Positions 47,884 through 59,451 of a stretch of DNA of 64,000 bases are shown one piece after another. Position 1 is the stretch's first letter; every line of letters begins with the position of its first letter. The notes beneath the pieces were generated by a model that saw nothing but the letters and a program-made list of their open reading frames with translations, had not been told where the DNA came from and did not search any database. Source of the DNA: Thunnus maccoyii. Taxonomy: Eukaryota > Chordata > Actinopteri > Scombriformes > Scombridae. The stretch lies in contig NC_056543.1 of NCBI RefSeq assembly GCF_910596095.1, positions 19,917,542-19,981,541 of the forward strand, in the 5' to 3' direction. The translations under genes were made by a program, and so were the position numbers.

Positions 47884-47932
47884 GCCTCTCCTCTCCTCTC
47901 CCCTCCCCTCCCCTCCCCCACCCTCCCCACAG
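47884..47932 (-). other. G-quadruplex-prone tract (minus strand) in mospd2 3' UTR
   Basis: On the plus strand this is a run of CCTCT and CCCCT units with C-runs of 2-5. The minus strand therefore reads GGGGAGGGTGGGGGAGGGG and onward, with more than four runs of three or more G separated by single bases, which meets the usual G4 pattern. Confidence 0.7.
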
Positions 47933-48205
47933 ACTGTCGTCATGGAGAGGAAGAGCGCTGACTTATGAGATGTTGTGGAGTTAATATACAGAGATTGTAC
48001 TTGTCTCTTTTCAGGCCCTTGAGAGTTAACATAACAAAGACACTTTTAACAATATGGCAGTCAATCATTAATGTATTTTTTTAAACTGATCATGAAAAAG
48101 TAAACATGTATTTATTGCAGAAGTCACAATATGTAGGAAAGATTAGCTATTTTTGTGATTATAATGTGCAATTTTTTATATTGTATAATTCTACAGCATA
48201 TAAAA

Positions 48206-48211
48206 AATAAA
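48206..48211 (+). terminator. mospd2: Poly(A) signal of mospd2
   Basis: AATAAA within TATAAAAAATAAACACTTTG, 444 nt after the stop, followed within about 30 nt by TTTTGTTGCAT. This is a convincing pair of hexamer and downstream GU-rich element. Confidence 0.65.
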
Positions 48212-49699
48212 CACTTTGTCAACAGATTGCATTTTGTTGCATATTATACTTTTCTTACTGTATGTTCGGGTTTTTACTCAAACTTTGAGAAGAGACTAAA
48301 CATCAGCATCCATACCCTACATGTAAATGTTACAGCCACTCACTATTCACACTCTTTAATAAGCCCTCATTAGTACACAGGTGTCTAATTGAAAACATTG
48401 CAGTGTATGACCTCACTAAACCTTTCCACTCTAAAACCAAGGAGCCACAAGAGATCTCTGTCTCCACTATCTCTTCTATTTGTTTTAATTACCCCGAACA
48501 CTGCAAACTAAAAATACCAAAGCAATTACTGCTGAGAACAAGGACATGGCACTTGCAGCTTAGTGTGAAGCACTGATATCTATAACAAGATCCAGCTCAG
48601 AGCAATCAAGACGTGAGTCGCCGCACAAGGAATGATTACAATTTGGTTATTCGATGTGTGCGTATATAAGGGTTGTCTGGCATCAACACTTCCAGTTTGT
48701 TTGCAGTCGTTGGTGGCTGCTCGCATTCAAGGGATGATTGGAATGATTCAAGCAATAACGAGTAAATTAATCCCGCCTTGATTATAAACAATAGGTTGTT
48801 TTGGGCACCACAACATGTTTATTCTCTGAAGATCGCATCATATCGCATGTTCTGTTTTTAGTGGCGACTCTCCACTTCATACGGCTCCTTCTCCTCTTCT
48901 TGCCACGCAATCGAAAAACTTCTGTTAGTAGCTGTTTGTAAAAGGAATTGAATAGTTTTAAGTGAGCGTGTGCGCCGGATGTAAAACTTGCATTATGTTT
49001 TTCACTTTAACCCTCAGTGAGATATGCATTAGCTATTTGGGAAGTATAGTAAGTGCCTATGCGCTGAAAAAAGGATGGAGGTTAATGGAGTGTTTGCCAC
49101 TAGAGAATAAAAGTAAAAGCTTTGGTATCACATATAGGTGGGTTGGTTTTTAAGTGCATCTGAGTGCCACACAGTACCTGACTGAATAAGGAAAGTCGTT
49201 CAGGAGATACACTGTACTGCACAACAGCAAAATAGACCACCACTACCAGTAATGCCACAATGACTCAAGTTTGAATGGTCATGTGACAGCGATTCCCAGA
49301 CAGACTCATCTCACCTGATTGTCTAGATGTCAGTAATTACAGGCAGTGGATACTGTATGTCTTTCCTGGCAGCTTTAGAAGTCACAAGCTCCTCCACAGT
49401 ATTGATTTAACATTAAACGCCAGTTAAATCGAAACCCGGTTCAACGTGTGGCTGACCCCGGGCGTTCATGCGAGATTTGAGGGGACGATGATTTAGTTTA
49501 AGTGGCAAATTGGGACACAATGGGAATCGATGGAAAGTTAATGAGTGCTGCTTTTAACTAGACAGGTGCAAGTGAGTTGGGCAACTGTTGCTTTTATCAC
49601 CGTGGTGGGGAGGATGATGATGTTCTCACACTGCCACACGCTGCCCCTTTTCATCATCTCTTTAAATGATCTGTTGGAATCAAGGTTTGTACAGTAATA

Positions 49700-50800
49700 C
49701 ACAGTTGTGGGAAGTGAAAGTATACGGCAATGTGAAAATACTTCATTACAAGTAGTACTGCATTCAAAATCTGACAAAATCCTAAAAGTATTATCAGCTG
49801 AATATACTGACAGTATTAAAAGTAAAAGTACTCCTGGTCCCTGTGCTGATGTTTTACCACATGAATGACAGTATTAGTCATTAGTTAACAGCCTACAGAT
49901 GCAACATTATGTAAGCGTCATTGTAGTAGAAAATCATTAAAAAAGTGGAATACATTCATTTTTCTTTAATATTTGCTGTTTTATGAAATGTTGGATAATC
50001 TGACCTTCAGTTATTCAAAGGAAACCATTTGAAGTGTTCAGAAGAAATGTTCTTTGGCAGAACTGCAAATAATTTAGAGACATTTGAAAAGAGGACAAAA
50101 GGCCCAAACTACGCACTGCTTTTTTTTATATAAAGCATCATAAGCTTATCATTTGTTTTTTTTATGTAAAATATTAAAGGACAGGGTCATGGTTTTTCAA
50201 GTCTGTCTTAAAACAACAGTCAGGTGTGCAGATGAACACTGAATTGTAATCATTCCTCCTGTTTATACTGACCTTTAGAAGATCCTCTTCAAAAGCACTC
50301 ACAATGTAAGTGATGGGAGACAAAATCTGCAGTCCTTGTTTTGAGAAAAATATATAAGTTTATCTGAATATAATATGAGGTTTCAGCTGCCTGAGTCAGT
50401 CAAATAAAGTGGAAATCTTCCACAGTTACATTTTTTTTAGTATACAATTCCCTTTATGTGTCTCGGCAGACAGTGTTTTCCTGTTCAGCTGCAGTGAAAG
50501 GATTGTAACAAAAAAAGGGAATTTGGCACCAAAAAGACTGTAACATTGAAAGATATCGACCAAATACATGTTTGCACAGAAGGAGGACTGTGGATTTTGT
50601 CCCCCTTCACTTACATTGAAAGTGCATTATGAAGGGATCTTCTAATGGCCATTATGAACAGGAGGAATGATTACAGCAAGAAAAACATGTGTCAATGTTC
50701 ATTTGGGCACCTGACTGTTAAAGCAATATAAAACATAAATAATTGAACAAAGCACAAGTACTTCAAAATGATTACTACTTTTCACCACTGGTAATACAGT
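49700..50800 (+). repeat. Interspersed repeat, family I, interrupted by a family C element
   Basis: The left piece has ACTTCATTACAAGTAGTACT, TGCATTCAAAATCTGAC, AGTATTATCAGCTGAATATA and AGTAAAAGTACTC. The right piece at 50750-50795 has CAAGTACTTCAAAATGA and TTTTCACCACTGG. Both are phrases of one common percomorph repeat rich in AGTACTTTTACTT-like words. The 0.55-kb element between them is foreign. Confidence 0.6.
50172..50722 (+). repeat. Fold-back MITE-like element, family C, copy 1
   Basis: The left half holds AAGTCTGTCTTAAAACAACA, TAATCATTCCTCCTGTTTAT and GTGATGGGAGACAAAATCTG. The right half holds their reverse complements: GACTGTGGATTTTGTCCC, TATGAACAGGAGGAATGATT and TTTGGGCACCTGACTG. The arms are over 100 nt long, so the whole unit is a large imperfect inverted repeat with no coding capacity. 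Confidence 0.75.
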
Positions 50801-52533
50801 GGTGGTAAAACTTTTTCAATGCTTATAATTGTGCAGTAACAGAAACATGGTATGTCCATAGCCAGCAAGTTCATACAAAAATGGTTTATTCTCCTCACTC
50901 AAGCCTCTCCATCCTCCTTCCCCTTCCATCTATCCTAAACCTGTTTTCTGCTTCCTCTCCCTATGGGATCTGTTAGCCACACTGATTGGCTGTATGCACA
51001 GACAAACCCAGAGAGGTCAGAGGCCAGTAAGCCCTTGAAGAGTTTTTTTTCCGAACATGGGGAAGGATGGTGACAGCTGACAGGCTGCTGTAGAAGCTTT
51101 GGGAACATTACGAATGATGCCTCGCTCACACTGAATATTTATCAGGCTTGTGTGGACAAAAATATTGAGAGAATCAAGAAGAAGAGATGAATATGTTTTG
51201 CATTGCATGTTGTTGCTGGAGGCAGCGGATAAACAAATGATTAGCATGAAATCAGCCAGCACATTGTAAATACTAGATCTAGATTGGGACGATGGAGAGA
51301 AGTGGTGGTAACCTAAATCAGACATCGTATTCTGTGGTTTGACTCACAGGTTTCTATCATCTGAATTAATGGGAATCAAAAATTGCGTAGATCAGTGCTG
51401 TGTCTCGGCAGGATTGCCCTCTCTCCTCCTTGGGCTACAAACCTCCATTTCTCAGACAGGCACAAGGAAGCGCATTTATTACCTTGATATAAGACTGTAT
51501 CCTCGCGGCTTTTCTCAAGTGAATTTGGGTTTAAGGAAAAATAGGCAGCGAGTACCTAGGTTAAAACATATTCATTCATAGAATTAATACTGTAACTTTT
51601 TTATATAATGTGTTTCATCTCTTATCTGTGTATGTTCAAGGTTCACATAATGTTTGTTTTATGCTTTCTCCATGTGCTGTGCGTGTATAGCAATACACGT
51701 TTTAGACTCAGGGGAAACAGTTCTTTATCTCAACACATCCTGTATACAACCAGATGCAGACATATGAATCTATAAATACACAATGTCTCTTTTCAAACAC
51801 ACTCTGGATGCAAAACACACTGACAAAATAAATAGTGCATGTCTTAAATATAAGATAATCATTTGAATAGATTCACATATCCAGAAATAGCTGATACTTC
51901 AACAAAAAATTATACAAAAAAAATTTCTGATTCTGTTTATGAAACTATCAAAAATGTTTTCTGACTATATCTTGTTAGGATTTTTAGTGAAAAATACCAG
52001 ACTTCTTTATGTAATATAGAACTGAGTTAGTGCAGTTTATTATTGTTCAAACATCTAATATTTTCAGAATCAACCATCTATCTGTTGTTGAGAGCATCTA
52101 TTTGTGTATGTGTCCATATGTTTGGAAATTATACAAAGTATTTATCAAAGTATTTGTGCTAGTAATGCAAAAAATTTCTGACAAACTATAACTATAAGCT
52201 GAACTAGGTTTGCTAATATCTTGTTTATGTTTTATGTTTTTGGCTTTTCTGAGGTGGATTCAGATACAGTGTGTATTATTTCAGTACATAAAACACCTAA
52301 AATGCACATAAAGGAACTATCATGTGTGGTTTGCATTTGAGTGGCATCCTTATACTTGAAAACAACATGGGGCACAATTGAAATGCGGATCATGCAGGCC
52401 ATGATGTGATGTTGGGATGGAAAAGGTGCTTTATATGAAAAATTATTACATTTTGCGCTCACCATTATCGGCAGATTATTACTTTATCGGTTTTTATTGA
52501 TTTTTTATTACATTATGCACAGTTATTACATTC

Positions 52534-52805
52534 TAAGTTTCTACAAGGCTTCAAGCTTCTACAACACATTTGTGTAAGTTGCATATTGGTCTACGATTGG
52601 GTGACATCCAAACTAGTTTTGTTGTCACAAAATCACGCTCATAGGCACACGTCTTAAACTCAGATTTAAAGGGAGCACAGAGAAACTTCCCCCTTCAGCA
52701 GATGAACTCAAGTGTCAAACATCATTCTGCACAGCGAAGGTCAAACATCCACATGAAGTAACAACAAGCAAAACACATTTCTGAGTGGAGGAGGGCTTTT
52801 AAAAG
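52534..52805 (+). repeat. Family B repeat, copy 3 (partial)
   Basis: Shares with copy 1 the phrases TTGTGTAAGTTGCATATTGG, ACTAGTTTTGTTGTCACAAA, ACACGTCTTAAACTCAG, TCAGCAGATGAACTC and GAAGGTCAAACATCCAC. It lacks the left terminus. Confidence 0.65.
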
Positions 52806-53088
52806 ATATAAAAAGAAACAGGTTTTCTCTAAGGATCAATAGCCATTTCCAGGTAGGGATAACATGGACCTGGCACGTAAAAAGATTTCATAAGAGAGGA
52901 ATATCTACTGTGGGTCCAAAGAGAAATCTTTTAAATACAGCAGCACCAAAAAAAAAAAAAAAATCAAAAATTCAGCTCCGGAGCTAAATAGTCAGACTTT
53001 TGTCATAAATATCAAAAACTACAATATTCACGAAATGTGGATACTTGTTTAAATATAAAAAATATAGTTCCAGTGTATATATTGAATA

Positions 53089-53094
53089 TTTATT
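53089..53094 (-). terminator. asb9: Candidate poly(A) signal for asb9
   Basis: TTTATT on the plus strand (AATAAA on the minus strand) about 300 nt after the asb9 stop. Nearby A/T-rich sequence makes chance hits likely. Confidence 0.35.
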
Positions 53095-53394
53095 GGATCT
53101 CATGAGCCTATTAAAGTCTCATTTTGTGCTGTTTTTCATGTGTTTAATGTCAAAAATAAAAATATAAAAATCTTGCCATAAAAACCTTGCTTTAAGACTT
53201 TTAAGTCTCCATATAACAGTCCATTAATCTTGAGAATCAGTGTATGCACAGAGGTCTGTCACAAAGAAGAATTATTCATTATATTACCATCACACCCCTG
53301 AGCCATGAAGTAGTCTTCTCTCTGCAAGATTATCCAAGTCCACCCCCTATTGGCCTGGGGGTGAAATGCACTAAGTCTGAGGTTGAGAGTAATT

Positions 53395-53546
53395 TCAACG
53401 CATTAGATCTCCCCTCGGGTTTGATTGGTAGAGGAGATACTGTTTCAATTCTGTGGGGAGGTGAAGGTCATGAATCCCACCTAGTCTCTGCTTGCCGACA
53501 GTTTTCCTGACGTACAGCCGGCACAAGTGCATCAGAGGAAACATTC
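53395..53546 (-). CDS. asb9: asb9 last exon, SOCS box
   Basis: Acceptor CTGCCCAG, then GA ATG TTT CCT CTG ATG CAC. The frame continues from the split glycine codon of exon 6 and encodes LMHLCRLYVRKTVG, IHDLHLPTELKQYLLYQ and a nine-residue tail ending MR and TGA. It is only 134 nt downstream of exon 6 and is easy to miss, because exon 6 itself runs on to a stop 26 nt after its donor. Confidence 0.9.
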
Positions 53547-56500
53547 CTGGGCAGGCAGGGGGGAGAAGCGTGAGCCATGACAGAGAGATGTTTTGATTAT
53601 TACTGCTTACTGCACCAGCTTAATGTAAAGGCCTTGAAAATCTTCACAGGCAGCCTATTTGGTTATTTTGAGGGCAATACCTCCAGCTTGTCTCAGCAGC
53701 CTCTCTGCCAGGCTGTTGGGAGGTGCGAGGTCCAGCGGCCGTTTGCCTTCCAGGTTCCTGAGGAAGTGATCCGCCCCGTGGTCAAGCAGGACAGACACCA
53801 TCTCTGGGCTGGACAGACGGGCAGCGATGTGCAGGGGCGAGTCACCAGACATACTGCTGTTGACACTAGCACCTAAAGGAGAGGAGAGACTAATGAGGTA
53901 TGATGTCCTCACATTACATAACAAGTAAATAACATCTCTCAGAGTTCAGTTGGAGCTTTGCTACTACAGCACTGAGCACCATTTATTCTATTTACTATTT
54001 ACATAAAATATTTTGGTGTATTTCCTGGTTAGACTACATTTACTGGAGTTATGAATATTCAAATCCTGAAAAAGGATTTATTTTAGTTTAAATAAAACAC
54101 ACCATGAATTGTATACTGGCAGAACCCCATGGGAAACAAGGGTTGAAAGTACATTTACTTGAGTAAAATTTTAAGGTACTTTACTTGAGTAATTCCATTT
54201 GATGCTTCTTTATACTTCTACTCCACTACATTTCACTTTTTAACTCACATTTTTTACATTTACCTGGCAGATACATTCACATACAAGACATATGTTTAGC
54301 TTTCAAGATACATACTGCATCAACAATAGTAATCACTGTGCATAATGAGTACTTTTACTTCTACTTTAAAGGAAAGGTCTTAGGAAGCTGCTCCTCTGAC
54401 ACCGAAACTGGTTTTGCTTGCTGTAATCATTCCTCCTGTTCATACTGGCCACTGAAGATTTCGGTAACACTTTATTTTACAGGTCCTTTAATTTTATACA
54501 AATTTCCTGGAAATTTTCTGACATGCTATTACATCATTTGACACACAGAACTACGCAGACTATCGTTTTTTTTTTGTCTGTGAAAGAATTGTTAAGAATC
54601 TACTTTATTAAGCATGTTTGAAAATTGAGAGCTACATATGAATCTAAATATATTGAGTGGGTATTTACCAACTCAAAACTTTCGATGTTTTAAAATAATT
54701 TGTACCAAATTGCACAACCCTGTCTGTAAAATGTCCTAAAAATTAACCATTAAATAACTGCGAATTTCTCAGAAAATTTTCAAGAAATTTGTATAAATTA
54801 AGAGACCTGTAAAATAAAGCATAACCAAGATTTCTTCTTAGTATGCTTTTAATTGGCAGGGGTTGAGTGTCCCTGTGACCTTAAGAGTTGTGTTGTTGGG
54901 AGCAATAGCTCCTGGTAGGATCTCCCAAGTCTGGGGACTTCAGGATTGCTTTTTTGCTTTTTGCTGATGACTTGGGTCTGTTGGCTACAACACACCATGA
55001 CCTCCAGCGGACATGGGGACAGTTTGCAGCCGAATGTGAAGCAGCTGGGATAAGAGTCAGCACCTCCAAATCCGAGGCCATGGTGCACTGCCAGAAAAAG
55101 GTGGACTGCTCCCTCTGGGTTGGGAGTGAGTTGCTGCCCCAAGTGAAGGAATTCAAGTATCTTGGCGTCTTGTTCACAAGTGCGGGTAAGCTGGAGCGTG
55201 AGGTTGACAGGTGGATCAGTCCAGCATCAGCTGGGCGTTGTATCAGACCATTGTGGTAAAGAAAGAGCTGAGCCAGAAGGAAAAGCTCTCAATTTACCAG
55301 TTGGTCTATGTCCCCACCCTAGCCTATGGTCACAAGCTTTGGGTAGTGACTAAAAGAATGAGAACGAGGATACAAGCGGCCAAAATGAGTTTCCTCTGGA
55401 GAGTGTCTGGATTCAGCCTCAAAGATAGGGTGACGAGCTCAGACATGCAAGGGGAGCTCAGAGTAGAGCCGCAGCTCCTTTGCATTGAAAGGAGCCAACT
55501 GAGGTTGTTTGGGTACCTGGTTAGGACTCCTCCCTCTGGAGGTCGTCCAGGCATGTCCAACTGGTAGGAGACCCTAGGGCAGACCCAGAACACACTGGAG
55601 GGACTACATATCTCTTCTAGCCTGGGAAGAACTTGAGATCCCCCAGGAGGAGCTGGAGGGCTTTGCTGGGGTGAAGGATGTCTGGGTTTCCTTACTCAGT
55701 CTGATACCACCGCGACCCTATCCCGGAAAATTGTGGTGGAAAATTGATGGATGGGTGGGACAAAATCCACAGTCTTTGTTCAGTGCAAAAGTGTATCTGA
55801 GACTAACATGAGCCTTCAGCAGTCAGTCAGAGTTAATCAAAGAGTATCTTACAAAGAGACTCTGCCTCTTCCCTCTTTACATTACTATCCCTGCAAAACA
55901 CAAAGAGGGACTGTCATACTAAAAGACTGCACCTTTGGAAAATACCCATGTCCAAAGCTTCAGATTAATTTTGGAATATATTTTTGCAAACAACAATACC
56001 TGTGGATGTTGTTGCACATTTCTTCCATTGGAGGCATTCTCAGAACAGATCTCTAAATGGCCAGTATGAACAGGAGTAATGATTACCGCATGCAAAAACA
56101 GTTTCAGTGTTCATATCTGGCTATTGTTTTAAGACAGACTTGAAGAATCGTGAACCTATCCCATCTTCAACCTGAAATAACAATCAATCTATTTGACAGG
56201 TTAGAGGTAAAGTGAGAAGCATTCTTACCAAGTTGAAGCAATTTCCTTACACTACTCAGTTGCTGATTGGAGCAGGCAGCGTGGAGAGGGGAGCCTGATT
56301 GGTCAACGTATTGATCCACATCTGCACCATACTGAACAAGAGGCTCAATGCACTCTGGGTGACCTAGACAGAGTTACAAGAATCATCACAATGAGAGGTG
56401 GGGTACTTGAAAGGATGTGTTTTGAAATATGCTTGTGCTTGGCATCTCAGGGAAGAATATGCAATCGTTTTACTTTGTAGCTGTAAGAAACACACACTAT

Positions 56501-57828
56501 TTTTTTTTATACATTATTCATTTCACAGAGCTTTTCTGACATTTTGGCACTCTTTGAGCATTTTGTAGTGACTGACTAAACTGGTTCAGCATAGATTATC
56601 TGTGTATATGCAAAGGAATGTGAACTCTAACCTTTAGCTGCAGCCAAGTGGATTGGGGAATTTGACTGGTTGGTCCCCAGGGCAGTCGCTCCATGTTGAA
56701 GGAGCAACGATATACAGGTCACATGGCCCCGGGCACAAGCTTCTGACAGGGGTGATTGTCCATCCACCGTTGAATTGTTTACCTGACATGGATAAGAATA
56801 TTTTTGAAACAATCCACCAGAAATTCTCCATATAAACTATTCAATTCAAAGTCACATGCAGATATATGTTTGTTAATGTGTTATTGTGCATTCATGGATG
56901 AGTCTGCATGCCTGTTTGTATCAATGTCTGGTTAATCTCTTACTAATATGCACCAGCACAAAGTTAAATCTAGCAATTATTGATATGGTTTCTGTCTAAC
57001 TAGATTAGAGCATTATTTGGGAGTTTCTGTCAAGAAAAGACGCAAAACGCACTGCCTTGATTTTGGATTTCTGTCATGTTTGTGAAAAGCCAAACCAGAC
57101 AATGATGGCTTACTGACATTTGCCCCATTTTCTACCAGAAGCTTGGCGCAAGCTACATGGCCCTGTATACATGCTCCATGGAGGGGAGAAACCTGGTCCA
57201 GAGTGCTCAGATTGACACATGTACCCTGTGAATAATACATAGCACATATAGATTCATTGAAATATTATAGATGCACATTAGGAGTTTTGTTACAAAATGA
57301 AAAATCCACAAGAAAATGAAATACGAGAGATGTTTGCTTATAAAGTATTTCATGTTTGGGTGCAGCAGATATGCATTTCTCAGTCATTTGGTGATTTTCA
57401 GATGGAAAAATGTTTCCAAAATGCATAAAAACTATAATCAAACCATGCATGCAGTATAAAATAATCCTTTAACCTAACCTTCAAAACCCCACAAAGCTTT
57501 ACCTGAGCAATGAGTCTCTGCAGAGCAAGGACGTGTCCATTAAATGCAGCATCATGAATCGGAGACCAGTCTGATTCAATATCTATGTGTAGACATTATA
57601 GACAGTAGTCATTCATGACTTATTCAGTATCATACATTTAAACAACATAAATTTGCATCAAAAAGACGTGGTGAAACTTTCTGTGTGAAGCAGTAAATAC
57701 ACTCCAGCTGCAGTTTGAGCTCACGCTGCCAGCTGCTACTCACCACTCATCAAAGGGTTTGAGAAAAAAACAACAGCTCCAGTTTGACATGTCCTGTCCC
57801 GCAGCGTCTCTTTCTGTCCAGCAGACAT
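53395..57828 (-). CDS. asb9: Ankyrin repeat and SOCS box protein 9 (spliced, complete)
   Basis: Substrate adaptor of a Cullin-5/elongin BC ubiquitin ligase; human ASB9 targets creatine kinase B. Exons (minus): 57828-57744, 57582-57503, 57225-57118, 56782-56632, 56363-56229, 53872-53681, 53546-53395. Sum 903 nt, 300 aa (human 294), phases consistent. The N-terminus SNPLMSDIESDWSPIHDAA matches ASB9. About six ankyrin repeats follow (SPLHGACIQGHVACAKLLVE, SPLSEACARGHVTCISLLLQ, SPIHLAAAKGHPECIEPLVQ, SPLHAACSNQQLSSVRKLL, SPLHIAARLSSPEMVSVLL). The SOCS box is on the last exon: BC-box P254-L-xxx-C259-xxx-V263 and a Cul5-box-like LPTE at 280-283. The ending FLLYQ-like YLLYQ also recalls ASB11, but the N-terminus and NLEGKRPLDLAPP favour ASB9. 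The exon 3 donor is GTCAGT with a competing GTAAGC 4 nt on. Confidence 0.9.
54150..54370 (-). repeat. Family I repeat fragment in asb9 intron 5
   Basis: Phrases TTACTTGAGTAAAATTTTAA, ACTTCTACTCCACTACATTT and CATAATGAGTACTTTTACTT are those of family I at 49700-50800, here in the opposite orientation. A family C element begins where it stops. Confidence 0.6.
54463..54826 (+). mobile_element. hAT-type MITE with 8-bp target site duplication
   Basis: About 58-nt terminal inverted repeats: the left begins GGTAACACTTTATTTTACAG and the right ends CTGTAAAATAAAGCATAACC. The element is flanked by a perfect 8-bp direct repeat AAGATTTC (54455-54462 and 54827-54834), the target duplication length of hAT transposases. 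At 364 bp it has no room for a transposase and is non-autonomous. Confidence 0.82.
54853..55758 (+). mobile_element. 5'-truncated Rex3-like (RTE-clade) LINE, degenerate
   Basis: The plus strand encodes the end of a reverse transcriptase: the YxDD-type motif appears as FADDLGLLATTHHD, followed by STSKSEAMVHCQKK, LPQVKEFKYLGVLFTSAGKL, a frame break near 55205-55255, then KKELSQKEKLSIYQLVYVPT and RSQLRLFGYLVRTPPSGGRP. The 3' end is GATGGATGGGTGG, like the short GATG tail of Rex3. Frames are broken and the 5' part is missing, so it is a dead copy. Confidence 0.75.
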
Positions 57829-59451
57829 ACTTCACAGTGATGTTCCAAAAGCTTTTTTATGCCTCTTCACGTTTTGCATTGGAGGCTGTATTGTGCGCAA
57901 CTTGAAGTCCTCATCTGTTTTCAGTGTATTTTGTGGCAACCCAAGTCTCAGTGCTGTGATGTCACTTCCTCTCAGGCAAAGTGTTTGCCATGCAGGAAGC
58001 AGGCTGGTTGAATGTAGTTGTTGGGTCTCAACCAATGAAGGTGCAGAGAATGAGTGAGAGAGGGAGGGAGAAGGGCCTGTTGAGCAGGTCTATGATGTAT
58101 GTGTAATCTGACACTGCACATCCACACCCATCCTCTGCTGCTAGAGAGGATGTGTGGTGTAGAGGGAGAACTCAATCAACCTATGCCTATAGTCAAGACA
58201 TATTGGTGTAAAAACTTAGCAGTACATTTAATTACTTCTGTTCATGTTTTTTTTACATTGTTCCTGATTCAAGACAGCAATACTTTGTACCTTGTGAAAC
58301 CCTATTTGGGTGATTCTTCATTTTTATGTTGCCTGCCTTCATTTTAAAACAGAAATTCTGCAGATCCAGTGTTGAACAATCGCAATAAAAACTATTTTAT
58401 TGCTCCCAATAATGATAATGACATGGCTATTAATGTCTGAAAATGCACAATAAGTTATTATCAGTATAATTTTTTCCCCCTGTATTTCCATATTATAATT
58501 TTGCATTCTCAGCCTTTTCTGTTCCTTATTAGCATTGAGGGTCTAAGGATACAGGAGGTTGTATTGCTGTACAGATTGTAAAAGATTATAAAGCCCCCTG
58601 AGGCATATTAGTGGTTTGTGATATTGAGGTACAGTATATAAATAAAAAATTGACTTGAAATGACTAGTTTTTGAATTGACAAACACATTCAAAGAAAACT
58701 AATCGGTAAAACATCTTTTCATTACGAGAACACACAGTCATCTCCATCCAGTAATTAGAGCCTTAAGTCCCTTAATGACCAAATCTGCCTTGTTACTTTG
58801 TTTCCTTATTTGTCATTTAATTTCAAATTAACACTGATTTTTCATGTAGTGATCATATCGACATTTAACACTGAAGAAGCATTAAAATATTAACATTCCC
58901 CTGGTATTTATTTTTTCTGAAGTCCATGAAGCCTTAAGTGCCATTAATTAAACTCTCTTTTATGGTTTGCTATGTTTGACATCCACCTATTCTTCAGAAT
59001 AACCAGAAAGTAGATGGGTGGTCTAATGATCAGAAAGACCTTCCTTAAACTCTAAAAGCTTGGGTTCATGCACCCATGTTAATAAGTTAATAAATGTTTA
59101 TAATTGCTCTGCTTTGGTGTCTTTGAGTAAAACACTGAATCCCTACCAGCTCCAGCAACATGCTAACCTGACCTCCAACCTCTTTGAAGGAAACAACCTA
59201 AAATAAAATTTGCCTACAGGGGTCACTTAAGTGTACATACATAACATCTGTATCATTCTGATGAAATACATTTAGTTTGAGTTGGAGACAACAGCTGTGT
59301 ATCATGTTATTACAGAATCAGGTTAGTGGTAGAGCTTAATGTGTACTATAATTACAATACAATCTTGTGTAGTAGCATGCAGCCCTTCATTAATGTCAAC
59401 ACAGGCGGTATCTACCGGATCTTGAGAGAAGCCGTTACATTTTTGTCAGGA

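Larger units (their letters stand above)
47763..48230 (+). other. mospd2: mospd2 3' UTR
   Basis: Begins right after the stop, contains a C/T-rich tract at 47884-47932 and reaches an AATAAA at 48206-48211 followed by GT-rich sequence. Length about 0.46 kb. Confidence 0.6.
48231..53088. other. Intergenic region between mospd2 and asb9 (convergent)
   Basis: No coding exon was found. It contains an interspersed repeat at 49700-50800 broken by a fold-back element (50172-50722), and a family B copy (52534-52805). The rest is AT-rich and unassigned. Confidence 0.55.
54366..56162 (+). repeat. Fold-back family C element, copy 2, split by two later insertions
   Basis: The left piece (TGCTGTAATCATTCCTCCTG, CATACTGGCC) ends in AAGATTTCTTCTTAGTATGC. 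The right piece from about 55757 resumes with GGGACAAAATCCACAGTC and ends with GGCCAGTATGAACAGGAG, TAATGATTACC and AAGACAGACTTGAAGAATCG. Between them lie a MITE (54463-54826) and a LINE 3' end (about 54853-55756). Confidence 0.7.

Noticed and set aside
54954-55567. Open frames resembling a reverse transcriptase, as a host gene
   Set aside because: Frames are broken, the 5' end is missing and the 3' end has a GATG tail, so this is a truncated LINE copy.
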